Source of the DNA: Pseudomonadota bacterium | Lineage (GTDB): Bacteria > Pseudomonadota > Gammaproteobacteria > Burkholderiales > Thiobacillaceae | Reading direction: 5' to 3' | DNA length: 19,229 nt | Assembly: GCA_021802595.1 (NCBI GenBank) | Contig: JAJZRT010000014.1 | Location: forward strand, 1-19,229 | Part shown: piece after piece, positions 1 through 8,000 of the stretch | Layout of the letters: every line of letters starts with the position of its first letter | Numbering within the stretch: position 1 is the stretch's first letter | Notes under the pieces: model-generated | What the model was told of the DNA's origin: nothing | What the model saw: only the letters and a program-made list of their open reading frames with translations | Databases searched by the model: none | Made by a program: the position numbers and the translations under genes

Positions 1-1
1 G

Positions 2-79
2 GAAGCGCTGGCCGCGCGCATGAAGAACAACGGCTACGGCCAGTACCTCTACCGTATCCTGAACGAGCAGCTTTTCTAG
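2..79 (+). CDS. rmlA: 3' end of glucose-1-phosphate thymidylyltransferase (RmlA-like), partial
   Basis: The first 79 bases read in one frame as 25 codons ending in TAG at 77-79. The peptide contains KNNGYGQYLYRIL close to its end. That NGYGQYL pattern near the C-terminus is typical of RmlA/RfbA, which makes dTDP-glucose, the first step of dTDP-L-rhamnose synthesis for surface polysaccharide. The 5' part lies outside the window. Only 31 bases separate the stop from the first transposon terminal repeat at 111, so the transposon seems to have landed just after rmlA, probably within an rml gene cluster. The identification rests on a short tail and family memory, so it is likely but not certain. 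Confidence 0.65.
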   Translation, partial: EALAARMKNNGYGQYLYRILNEQLF

Positions 80-110
80 GCGCGGTGCGCGCCGAACAGC
101 GGCTCCACCA

Positions 111-145
111 GGGGTCATGCCGGGATGAAGCAAAAATTAGGACAT
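111..145 (+). repeat. Tn3-family terminal repeat (outer copy, left)
   Basis: Starts with GGGG, as Tn3-family ends do, and shares 31 of 35 bases with a second copy in the same orientation at 1168-1202. The differences are bases 6-8 and base 22 of the repeat. It lies 120 bases upstream of a transposase start codon at 266, the expected place for a tnpA-proximal end. The five bases before it (106-110, CACCA) would be one copy of the target duplication. Its partner is outside the window. Confidence 0.75.
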
Positions 146-1046
146 GTTCTCCATATCGTATTGTTTAAATGTGCGTTTTAATGCCTCTCGATGTGCCTAC
201 TCCATCACACCAGCATATTAGGATAAGCTGCGGATTCCACGTTAACCGTCTAAGGGTGGCTAGCTATGGCGTCTCTCGAAAGGACAGCTTATCCAAAATT
301 TCCACGGGCAATTTCGGATAAAGAGCTTAGTCAGGCTTACACCTTTTCCGAGGAAGAAAAAACCTGGGTAGAAGCGATCGCCCAATCGCCTTCCCACCGG
401 TTGGGTCTGGCCGTCCTGCTGAAAGTCTTTCAACAGCTCTATTACTTCCCAGAACTGTCTGAGATTCCAGAGGAAGTCATCAAAAATGTCCGACAGTGCT
501 TTAATTTTGGGGACCGCGTAAAAATCGCCTACTCGAATACCCGTACTTATTACCGTCACACAACAGCGATAAGGAGCTATCTCGGCGTGAGCCCCTTTTA
601 CGGTGCTGATGCTCGGGAAACAGCGGATCGTATTGCCCAAGAAGCCGCGGAGATACTTGACCAACGTGTAGACATCATCAATGCGCTGATCGATGAACTC
701 GCCCTGCGTCGCATTGAGCTACCTGCCTTCTCCACGTTGGATACTCTAGCCGAGCAAGCTCATGCTACGGTGCAGGAATCACTTTTCAAATTAGTCCTGA
801 GGCGCGTATCCCCAAGCCTGAAGGAAACACTCGACCGGCTGCTAGACACCGACTTTGGGCGCCGCCAAAGCGATTTCAATACCTTAAAACAGACGCCGAA
901 GAAGCCTACGCGCAAGCATCTGGAGGTGTTAATCGACCATTTGACCTGGCTAGAGTCGTTCGGGGATCTGAACTCGGTATTCAAGAACATTCGTGAAACC
1001 AAGATTCGGCACTTTTCTTCGCAAGCCATGGCCTTCGATGTATCTG

Positions 1047-1167
1047 AACTGAAGGAATGCACCGTAGCAAAGCGCTACACGCTGATGCTGGCGCTGATTT
1101 ATCAGATGCGAGTCAGAACCCGAGACCACCTGGCCGAGATGTTCATTCGCCGCATGGCCACGATCCA
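1047..1167 (+). repeat. Inverted duplicate of tnpA internal segment (left arm)
   Basis: These 121 bases are a perfect inverted match to 19109-19229. The match ends sharply at A1167, where the GGGG of the second terminal repeat begins here while the other copy continues into CAAACGCGCC of tnpA. The far limit of the right arm is cut by the window end, so the true repeat is probably longer, perhaps back to 111. Confidence 0.97.
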
Positions 1168-1202
1168 GGGGTATCGCCGGGATGAAGCGAAAATTAGGAC
1201 AT
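1168..1202 (+). repeat. Tn3-family terminal repeat (inner copy, tnpST-side end)
   Basis: GGGG start with 31/35 identity to 111-145, in the same orientation. It interrupts the left tnpA copy at an exact boundary. Because tnpT, tnpS, cargo and a second tnpA in the opposite direction follow, this is best read as the left end of the cargo-bearing transposon, with its right end beyond base 19229. The five bases before it (1163-1167, ATCCA) would be the target duplication if this was a simple insertion. Confidence 0.8.
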
Positions 1203-1269
1203 TTGGAATGTAACATATTGAGTTAACGCAATAACTGTCGTATGAGACCATCATGTTGGTTCTAATGCT

Positions 1270-2334
1270 TTATCCATCCGACCGGACAACAGCCTTTGCT
1301 CGGCGAGTCTTCGGTTTCGGCGAACGTTCGCGTTCCGCCAACGCCTTCTCGGCTTTCTCTGTCCGCTCTTTCCACTGATCAGCCTCAGCCCGCCACGTAC
1401 TCGCCTGGGCGTTTGCATCGGACGCAGTCCGCCGCACCTCATCGAGTTCCGCGGCAAGCTCGTTCTTAGCGACCTTCACCGCCTGCAGGTTGCCTTCCAG
1501 AACGCCGACTTGCTGCCGCAGAGTCCCGATCTGCTCCTGAAGTGCCACCAATTCTCCACGATGGCGATCGGCCGCCTGGCCAGCGGCGTTACGCACTGAA
1601 TCCAATTCCTTCTGAAGCTTTACCGCCACCTGGCGTTCCCGATCGATCTCCAGCAACGATCGCTCCTCCGCCCCCCGCAAGCGTTCCTCCGCCTGCTGTC
1701 CCAGGACTCGAAGCTTGTCTAGTTCGATAGAAAACTCCCTGCGCGCCTCGTCATTGGCGCGTTGTAGGGACACGTTGTCCTCCCTGGCCAAGCGGAGTTG
1801 CTCGTCGAGCGAGGTCCGGAGCGCCGCTTCTGTGGCCAGGCTACGCTCAAATCCCTGAATTTTTTCCGTGGCCTGATCCAGCGAGTGCCGAACACCAGCC
1901 ATCTCGGCAACGGTACCCTCCAGCCTGCTTTGGGCTGCGCTTTCGGCGGCTTTCGCTTCAGCCACTTGAGCCTGGGCCTCGCTTCGTAGGGTGGCCAGCG
2001 ACTCGTGCGCAAGCGATTGAGCCTTGGTCCAAAGCGTGGCTGTCAGTTCCCCTGCGGCCGTTTTTAGATCCTCTGGCAGATCTGGATGCTCGATCCGAAC
2101 CCGGCTCTTCTCGCGGAGGTCGCTCCAGAACTTACCCAATGCTTCTGCCGGCGCCGACATGCTCCCCTTGCGGACCAGCTGGTACAGTTTGTTGGCCGTG
2201 GGTGTGATGCCGTAGCGGAAAAAAAGCAGCACGCAGACCTCGCGGTACAGCGCCTGTGTCTCCGAAAATCGGCTCCGCAGCTGCTCGATTTCTGCATGGA
2301 TTTGCTGCTCGACCCCGGCGAATTCGCGTTCCAT
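1270..2334 (-). CDS. tnpT: TnpT-like cointegrate resolution protein (KfrA-type N-domain plus coiled coil)
   Basis: 354 residues. ATG at 2334 follows an AAGGA ribosome site. Residues about 1-115 resemble the KfrA-type plasmid DNA-binding domain (YREVCVLLFFRYGITPTANK then KFWSDLREKSRVRIEHPDLP). Residues about 120-335 are a long coiled coil rich in Ala, Glu, Arg and Gln, and the tail is basic (KPKTRRAKAVV). In Tn4651-type transposons this protein is encoded divergently from the tyrosine recombinase TnpS, binds the resolution site between the two genes, and promotes TnpS-mediated cointegrate resolution. The arrangement here is the same: the two start codons face away across a short AT-rich gap. 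The gene ends about 67 bases inside the terminal repeat at 1168-1202, so it forms one end of the transposon. Confidence 0.85.
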   Translation of the reverse strand: MEREFAGVEQQIHAEIEQLRSRFSETQALYREVCVLLFFRYGITPTANKLYQLVRKGSMSAPAEALGKFWSDLREKSRVRIEHPDLPEDLKTAAGELTATLWTKAQSLAHESLATLRSEAQAQVAEAKAAESAAQSRLEGTVAEMAGVRHSLDQATEKIQGFERSLATEAALRTSLDEQLRLAREDNVSLQRANDEARREFSIELDKLRVLGQQAEERLRGAEERSLLEIDRERQVAVKLQKELDSVRNAAGQAADRHRGELVALQEQIGTLRQQVGVLEGNLQAVKVAKNELAAELDEVRRTASDANAQASTWRAEADQWKERTEKAEKALAERERSPKPKTRRAKAVVRSDG

Positions 2335-2405
2335 GGCGGTTGATTTCCTTGCTTTGTAGATTGGTAATACAACGTATCACATAATATTACTGAGTTCAAT
2401 AACCA

Positions 2406-2434
2406 ATTATTTGACATTAGTTGTATAGTGTCAA
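2406..2434 (-). promoter_or_regulatory. tnpT promoter overlapping the 11-base palindrome
   Basis: On the minus strand TTGACA (complement of 2429-2434), a 17-base spacer and AATAAT (complement of 2406-2411) form a near-consensus sigma-70 promoter pointing to tnpT, with transcription expected near base 2399 and a leader of about 65 bases. It uses the same palindrome arms as the tnpS promoter, so recombinase or TnpT binding there should repress both genes. Confidence 0.6.
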
Positions 2435-2439
2435 ATAAT
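2411..2439 (+). promoter_or_regulatory. tnpS promoter overlapping the 11-base palindrome
   Basis: TTGACA (2411-2416), a 17-base spacer and AATAAT (2434-2439) give perfect -35 and 5/6 -10 matches. Transcription would begin near 2446, just upstream of the tnpS ribosome site at 2466-2470. The promoter lies inside the presumed recombination site, which would link expression to occupancy of the site. Confidence 0.6.
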
Positions 2440-2476
2440 AACGAAAATGCCCATACGGCAAAAACAGGAGTGCCAA

Positions 2477-3676
2477 ATGAGCCCGTTGGCGGCAGCTGAA
2501 CCCGTCCTCCTGCCCACGGTCGCCCCGCTCGATCGAGTGCAGCTCTTTGCGGAGTTCGATGGCCATGCGGGCGCCAACCGCGCGGTTGGCAACCGTCCTC
2601 AAATTGCGGCGGCCAACGACTTGGAGGCCATTCAGGCATGGCTGGCCCGCTTCGTCGACACGAAAACCACCTTCGAAAACTACCGTAAAGAAGCCGAGCG
2701 GCTATTGCTGTGGTCCGTCGTGGAACTCCGAAAGTCTTTGTCGTCCTTGACCCACGAGGATCTGCTGGTCTATCAGCGATTCCTGGCCAATCCGCAACCG
2801 GCCGAGCGGTGGATCATGCCCCGCGGCCGGAAGGCATCGCGAGCGGCCCCAGAATGGCGGCCCTTTGCCGGCCCACTGTCGCCTACCAGCCAGCGTCAGG
2901 CGATGGTTATTCTCAATGCTTTGTTCTCCTGGCTGGTCAATGCCGGGTACTTGGCTGGCAACCCCCTGGCGCTATCGCGCCAACGCTCACGGAAAGCCAA
3001 ACCGCGGATCAAGCGCTTTCTTGACGAAGATCTCTGGCAGGAAGTCAAAGCCACGATAGATGTGATGCCCCGGGAATCGGATCGGGAACGGGCCCATTAC
3101 TTCCGAGTACGCTGGTTGTTCTCTTTGCTCTACCTATGCGGGCTACGCATCTCCGAGGTGGTCGAGAACACGATGGGCGAGTTCTTCTCTCGGCGCGACA
3201 AGGACGGTGAAGAGCGATGGTGGCTGGAGATTACCGGCAAAGGAGAAAAACCCCGCCTGGTGCCCGCGACCAATGAATTGATGGTTGAGCTGGCGCGGTA
3301 TCGCCATGAGAATGGTTTGGCGCCCTTCCCCTTGCCGGGGGAAACGACACCCTTGCTCTTGACGATCGCTGGTCGATCCAAGCCCATGACCCGCAGCGCC
3401 GTGCATCTGATCGTGAAAACGGTGTTCGAGAAGGCGGCAGAACGCCTAGATGGCAAGGGCGACGAGTTTGCCTCTCGGGCCAACCTGCTGCGACAAGCAT
3501 CTGCGCACTGGTTGCGACACACCGCAGGTTCGAGAATGGCGGACGGTATGGCCGACTTGCGTCATGTTCGTGACAACCTTGGGCACGAATCACTCACCAC
3601 GACGAGTGATTACCTGCATAGCGAAGACGATCAGCGACATCGAGAAACCGAGAAGGGACATCGGTTAAATTGGTAA
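2477..3676 (+). CDS. tnpS: TnpS-like tyrosine recombinase (cointegrate resolvase)
   Basis: 399 residues from ATG 2477, chosen because AGGAG (2466-2470) sits 6 bases upstream. An in-frame ATG at 2447 has no ribosome site and lies almost at the expected transcript start. An N-terminal SAM-like DNA-binding region (about residues 50-165) precedes the catalytic domain. Tyrosine recombinase residues are visible: Arg224 in CGLRISEV, Lys255 in GKGEKPR, His344 and Arg347 in HWLRHT, His370 in NLGHESL and the nucleophile Tyr379 in SDYLH. In Tn4651-type elements TnpS resolves the cointegrate made by TnpA, replacing the serine resolvase TnpR found in Tn3 and Tn21. It is divergent from tnpT across the putative resolution site. 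All catalytic residues are present, so the enzyme is probably active. Confidence 0.92.
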   Translation: MSPLAAAEPVLLPTVAPLDRVQLFAEFDGHAGANRAVGNRPQIAAANDLEAIQAWLARFVDTKTTFENYRKEAERLLLWSVVELRKSLSSLTHEDLLVYQRFLANPQPAERWIMPRGRKASRAAPEWRPFAGPLSPTSQRQAMVILNALFSWLVNAGYLAGNPLALSRQRSRKAKPRIKRFLDEDLWQEVKATIDVMPRESDRERAHYFRVRWLFSLLYLCGLRISEVVENTMGEFFSRRDKDGEERWWLEITGKGEKPRLVPATNELMVELARYRHENGLAPFPLPGETTPLLLTIAGRSKPMTRSAVHLIVKTVFEKAAERLDGKGDEFASRANLLRQASAHWLRHTAGSRMADGMADLRHVRDNLGHESLTTTSDYLHSEDDQRHRETEKGHRLNW

Positions 3677-3721
3677 GGGCAGACTTCATATCTCCTCCAG
3701 TTCTCCTGGCAACCAAGGAAC

Positions 3722-3976
3722 TTACGCGCGCCGGTCGGCACCGGCGTTGCCTCGACCGGAAGAATGGCAACGCAGACGCCGACCAGTAGATGTTCTTGTA
3801 TTTCGGGTTACGGTGGTGCTGGTCGATCAGGATGAAGCCGCGCGGATTGACCAAGTCCTCGAAGCCGGCCACGGCGTCGATGCTCTTTAAGGCGGGCAGT
3901 CTCCCCGCCGACACGGCCACCAGTTCCCCTTCGGCAAAAGGACTCCAATGCTCTTGTGTGAGCGGAACACTGGCGA
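3722..3976 (-). pseudogene. Remnant of sulfide:quinone oxidoreductase, frameshifted
   Basis: On the minus strand, GFEDLVNPRGFILIDQHHRN continues to NPKYKNIY. The match then moves to another frame, VGVCVAILPVEATPVPTGA. Together these fit an internal part of flavoprotein sulfide:quinone oxidoreductases (NPRGF..VD, then a GVCVAIPPVE..PVPTGAPKTG stretch), enzymes that oxidise sulfide at the membrane and feed electrons to quinone. A single-base loss after the Tyr codon (about 3789) would explain the frame change. The FAD-binding N-terminus is absent, and similarity stops near 3722, about 45 bases after the tnpS stop. One frame can be read from a TTG overlapping the stop of the DUF2703 gene, but it does not encode a whole enzyme. 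I infer a decayed gene that once followed DUF2703. Confidence 0.7.
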
Positions 3977-4387
3977 TCAAACTTCCTCCTCGCTCCCAGC
4001 GCCTAACGACTGAGAGGAAGCTATCAAAGCCGCTTTGAGGAAGAGTTTCTCGGGGATGACTTCAAAGATAGCTCCCTCTACCTCGACCGTTCGACACTCT
4101 GACGTCCCACAGACGGAGCAACAGGGGCTACTTCCGACGCTTGCATCGAGCCACTCCTCCATTGGTCTCCCCGCAATCCAAATGCGGTTAGATTCCGATG
4201 GGTTGGCCTTGAACGACCTCTCATCCAGTTCCCTTATCTCAAGACTTGGCTCAATGCCCAATGGCCGAAGGGACTGTTTGAGCTTTTCGACTGCGCGCTG
4301 CATCTCTTGATAGGTGGCATTGCAGCGATCACACGTCTTGCCCTCGGAGCTCACAAGTCTCTGCCATAGTATCGGTAGCGGTTTCAT
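3977..4387 (-). CDS. DUF2703 domain protein (Cys-rich, probable thioredoxin-like)
   Basis: 136 residues from ATG 4387. GGAG lies 9 bases upstream, whereas the GTG at 4393 lies only 3-4 bases from it, so the ATG is preferred. The sequence matches the DUF2703 pattern: LPILWQRLV, then SSEGKTCDRCNATY with a CxxC pair, LRPLGIEPSLEIREL, ESNRIWIAGRPMEEWL and SSPCCSVCGTSECRTVEV. The function is not established. The two Cys clusters suggest metal binding or thiol chemistry. Genes of this family are often found near metal or arsenic resistance genes, which fits here. It lies downstream of the metal block on the same strand but beyond a terminator, so it probably has its own promoter in 4388-4490. Confidence 0.85.
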   Translation of the reverse strand: MKPLPILWQRLVSSEGKTCDRCNATYQEMQRAVEKLKQSLRPLGIEPSLEIRELDERSFKANPSESNRIWIAGRPMEEWLDASVGSSPCCSVCGTSECRTVEVEGAIFEVIPEKLFLKAALIASSQSLGAGSEEEV

Positions 4388-4490
4388 CGACACGATCTCC
4401 TTTTCCTAGCGTCTAGAACAAAATGAAAGAACTAAAGAGCGCCACATCGTTGTCTTGACAGAAGGCAGCACCCCAACCGTCGCGATAAGG

Positions 4491-4512
4491 TCCGATCACA
4501 TCCCCGGGACGC
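4491..4512 (+). repeat. 22-base direct repeat, left copy
   Basis: TCCGATCACAT followed by CCCCGGGACGC. It matches 15560-15581 at 21 of 22 bases (one C/T difference) in the same orientation. The two copies flank the whole block from the CusF-like gene to the MerR-like regulator. Confidence 0.85.
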
Positions 4513-4586
4513 ATCGAGGCCAGGTCAGACGGGGTTGATGTGGCCGGACGGATACGACACTTCACGGCTCTCGTCGTCCAGCGCCG

Positions 4587-4625
4587 GAAGAAACAGGCCG
4601 GCGAGGCGCTTCCCCCGCCGGCCTG
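4587..4625 (-). terminator. Rho-independent terminator after the efflux operon
   Basis: On the minus strand, just after the stop of the CusF-like gene, a perfect 10-base stem CAGGCCGGCG / CGCCGGCCTG (4616-4625 and 4594-4603) with a 12-base loop is followed by TTTCTTC. This fits an intrinsic terminator ending the czc-cusF transcript. Confidence 0.85.
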
Positions 4626-4629
4626 CTGC

Positions 4630-4974
4630 TTACTTTACGCCAGTTACGACGTAGGCTTTTCCCTCCTGGACGAAATCGAACTTTACCTTCTTGCCCTCGG
4701 TAAGCTTGTCGAACAGCATATTGTCCTTGACGCTGAAGGTCATGTTCATCGCTGGCCAGTTGAGGCTCTTCACAGGCTCGTGGGCAAAAGTTACGGTGCC
4801 GGCTTTGGCATCGAGCGCCTTGACGACGCCGACCGCGTTGTGGGTCTGCATGCTTGGAGTAGACGGTTTTCCCATGTCCATGTCTTTCATGTCATCCATC
4901 TTCTGCTGCGCCACCGCCGTGTTGGCGGACAGCATCGAAGCTAAAACGACGGTAGTGATTGCGATTTTCTTCAT
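4630..4974 (-). CDS. cusF: CusF-like periplasmic Cu(I)/Ag(I)-binding protein
   Basis: 114 residues. ATG at 4974 follows AAAGGAG by 6 bases. A Sec signal peptide (MKKIAITTVVLASMLSANTAVA) is followed by a short Met/Asp-rich linker (MDDMKDMDMG) and a CusF OB-fold domain. His65, Trp73, Met76 and Met78 (FAHEPV, NWPAMNMTF) keep the exact spacing of the CusF Cu(I)/Ag(I) site His36-Trp44-Met47-Met49. CusF hands monovalent ions to a CusCBA-type pump in the periplasm. The gene is last in the operon, 60 bases after the RND pump gene, and is followed by a terminator. Its presence suggests copper or silver as a substrate, although the pump itself looks more like the CzcA group. Confidence 0.93.
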   Translation of the reverse strand: MKKIAITTVVLASMLSANTAVAQQKMDDMKDMDMGKPSTPSMQTHNAVGVVKALDAKAGTVTFAHEPVKSLNWPAMNMTFSVKDNMLFDKLTEGKKVKFDFVQEGKAYVVTGVK

Positions 4975-5034
4975 GCGAATCTCCTTTGCAGACTAGGGAA
5001 ACAATTTGAAAAATGGGCAGTAGTTTGATTCGAC

Positions 5035-8000
5035 CTACGACTCGACTGAGGTACGGGTTTGCCGGCGTTGCTCCATCCACTCGTAGACCAGTGGCAGAAT
5101 GAAGAGGGTCAGCGCGGTGGACGAGAGGAGCCCACCAACCACGACAGTGGCCAGCGGGCGCAGCACTTCCGAGCCCACCCCGGTGGCAAGCAGAAAGGGG
5201 ATCAGCCCGAGGATCTCCACCAGCGCTGTCATTAGCACTGGCCGCAGCCGTAGCACCGCGCCCTGCACCACGGTTTCCCGAATACCCATGCCCTGCGCTC
5301 GCAGGCCATTGAGGAAAGACACCAGTACGATACCGTTCAGCATGGCGACGCCGAAGACGGCGATGAAACCCACAGCCGCCGGCACCGACAGATATTGGCC
5401 GCTCACGAACAGGGAGAGGATGCCGCCGATGGCGGCAAAAGGGACGTTAGCGATGATGAGCGTTGCGTAACGCACCGAGTTGAAGGCGGTGTATAGCAAG
5501 ATGAAAATCAATCCGATGGTCAGCGGCACGATCACCGCCAGCTTGGCCATGGCGCGCTGCTGGTTCTCGAAGGCACCGCCCCATTCCGTCCAGTAGCCGC
5601 TGGGCAATTTCAACTGCGCCTTGATCCGCGCGTCAGCTTCCCGGACGAAACCGTCCACGTCGCGCCCCTTCACATCCAGTTGCAGCACCGCGTAGCGCTG
5701 CAGTTGCTCGCGGCGCACGAAGGAATAGCCCTCCGTCAATTCCACTGTGGCGACCCGCGACAAGGGCACCAGAGCACCGCCGGCGGCACGGATAGGAATG
5801 GCGTTCACCGCCTCGACGCTGTCTCGGAACTCGGGTGGCAGCCAGACCTGGATGTCGTAGCGGCGCACGCCGTCGATCAGGGTGCTGACGGCCTTGCCAC
5901 CGATGCCGGCCTGAACCACGTCAAGCACGTCATCCGCATTGATGCCGAAGCGCGCCGCTTCCGGGCGGTTCACCTTGATCACCATCTGGGGCTTGCCCTG
6001 GTTGGCCTCCAGAGCCAGGTCGCTGGCGCCGGGCACCTTCTCGACGATCTCCTTGGCCGCGGCCGCCAGGCGGTCGAGGGTCGCCAGATCTTCGCCGTAC
6101 AGCTTTAGGGCCAGCGTCGCCCGTACCCCGGAGATGAGTTCCTCGACCCGCATCTGGATCGGCTGGGTCGCCGCCAAGACCGCCGTGGGCACTTCCTTTT
6201 CCAGACGCTCTTGAAGCCTCGCGGACAGTTCCCGGTAGGACATTTTTTTCGGCCAGATGTCGCGGGGCTTGAGGTCCACCAGGATTTCCATGTAGTTCAC
6301 GTCCGCCGTTTCGCCTTTCTCGGCACGCCCGATCATGGCCAGCGAGTGCCTGACCTGTGGAAAGGTTTTCAGGGCCGTATCAATGCGCTGGGACACAGCG
6401 ATGGATTCCTCCAAAGATGTGGAGGGAATGCTGGTCACCCGGAAAATGATGCCCTGCTCCTCCAGGGTGGGCATGAACTCCTTGCCGAGAAAGGGGAAGA
6501 GCGCGAGCGACGCGACGAACAAAACACCGGTGGCCACCATGACCCGTTTCTTGTGGGTCAGCGTCCACAGCAACAGCGACTCGAAGCGCGGCTTCAACTG
6601 GCGCACCAGCCATGGGTCTTCTTCTTTCTTCGGGCGCAGCGCCAGGGCGGCGAGCACCGGCATCAGCGTGACAGTGAGGATCAGGGAACCGACCATGGCG
6701 AAGGTCATGTTGATCGCCAGGGGTTTGAACAGCTTGCCCTCGATACCGGTCAGGGCGAACAGGGGCAGGAACACGACGATGATGATCACGACACCGAAAG
6801 CGACCGGATTCATGACCTCCCTGGCCGCTTCCAGCACCACCGCCGTCCGGTCGACTGGCTTGCCGGCATGGTGGGACAGGAGCCGGAAGGCGTTCTCCAC
6901 AAGCACCACCGGCCCGTCTATGGTCATGCCCAGCGCGATGATGAGGCCGCCCAGGGACATCAGATTGGCACTGGCGCCGGCCTGATCCATCAATAGAAAG
7001 GCGACCAGCCAGGCGGCCGGAATGGCCACCACCACGATCAGCGCCGAGCGCACCTCGCCGAGGAAGAGGAACAGCACCAAGACCACCAGGGCGGCGCCTT
7101 CCAGCATGGCACTGCTGGCCATGGAGATCGCCTTGCCGATCAGTTCGGTGCGGTCGTAGGCCACCTCCAGCTTGACGTTGGCCGGCAGCGTCTTGAGCGC
7201 GGTGGCAACTTTTTCCCGCACGGCCTCGACCACCTGCTGAGCGTTCTCGCCTGTGCGCGCCAACGCCATGCCAAGCACGACTTCCTTGCCGTCCTTGGTA
7301 ACGGCCCCGGTACGCAGAGCTGGGGCCGGGCGGATGTCGGCCACGTCCCGCACATAGATCGGAGTGCCGTCGCGCTGGGTGACCAGGATGCCACCGATAT
7401 CATCGGTGTTCGCCACCAGCCCCAGGCCGCGCACTAGGTACTGCTCGCGCTGGAGGTTGATGTACTGCCCGCCGACCTGCCGGTTGTTGGCGGCGATGGC
7501 GGTCATCACCTCCTTGTAGCCGATGCCATACTTGATCAACCGGCGCGGGTCGATCAGCACCTGGAACTGTTTTTCGTCGCCGCCCCAGGAGAGCACGTCG
7601 TCCACGCCCGGCGCGGTGCGCAGGATCATGCGCACCCCCCAGTCCTGGGCGCTACGCAGGTCCATGCCGGAGAGCTTGCTGTCCATCGCTTCCAGCGTGT
7701 ACCAGAACACCTGTCCGAGGCCGGCGGCGTTCGGCCCCAGGACGGGCTCGCCATAGCCCTCTGGAATGCGCGACTTGGCTTCGGCGAGTTTCTCGCCCAC
7801 CAGGCGGCGGGCGAAGTAGATGTCCATGTCGTCCTTGAAATAGACGCTGACGTAGGATAGGCCGAACAGTGACGTGGAACGGATTTCCTCCACCTTGGGC
7901 AGTCCGGCCAGGACAGATTCGACGGGGACGGTGACCAACTTTTCCACGTCTTCGGCGGCCAGTCCCGGCGATTCGGTATAGATGTTGACCTGTACCGGCG

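Larger units (their letters stand above)
266..1213 (+). pseudogene. tnpA: Truncated Tn3-family transposase, N-terminal 300 residues
   Basis: Begins with ATG 266 and gives 315 residues. About 300 are transposase and the last 14 (GYRRDEAKIRTFGM) are translated from a transposon terminal repeat starting at 1168. The section LMLALIYQMRVRTRDHLAEM is also found in the minus-strand transposase at the right of the window: bases 1047-1167 are identical (121/121) to the reverse complement of 19109-19229. A full Tn3-family transposase is about 1000 residues with its DDE catalytic core in the C-terminal half, so this copy keeps only the N-terminal region, which in the family recognises the terminal repeats, and cannot catalyse transposition. 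The reading frame is open and keeps its own start, so a truncated protein might still be made. It also shows what the missing N-terminus of the right-hand copy probably looks like. Confidence 0.9.
2360..2439. other. Putative TnpS/TnpT resolution site (rst) in the tnpT-tnpS gap
   Basis: This AT-rich gap between the divergent genes holds nested dyads. A perfect 11-base inverted repeat ATTATTTGACA (2406-2416) / TGTCAAATAAT (2429-2439) has a 12-base centre. ATACAAC (2367-2373) is repeated inverted as GTTGTAT (2420-2426), and ATTGGT (2360-2365) as ACCAAT (2402-2407). In Tn4651 the recombination site for cointegrate resolution lies in this position, with inverted recombinase-binding arms around a short crossover region. 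By analogy the 11-base arms are the best candidate TnpS core. Which dyad is used cannot be told from sequence alone. Confidence 0.6.

Noticed and set aside
2447..2476. Upstream ATG for tnpS at 2447
   Set aside because: No ribosome site, almost at the predicted transcript start, whereas ATG 2477 has AGGAG at 6 bases.
2064..2639. Minus-strand frame spanning the tnpS-tnpT gap
   Set aside because: Overlaps both transposition genes and the promoter region; no recognisable domain.
3594..3980. 128-codon frame starting with TTG at 3980 as a genuine gene
   Set aside because: Its middle matches an internal piece of SQR, and the match continues in a different frame, so it is a decayed fragment.
6211..6996. 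Plus-strand open frames antisense to the RND pump (also near 5680-6108 and 8119-8823)
   Set aside because: They overlap well-supported genes on the other strand, lack domain patterns and ribosome sites, and mirror codon bias.
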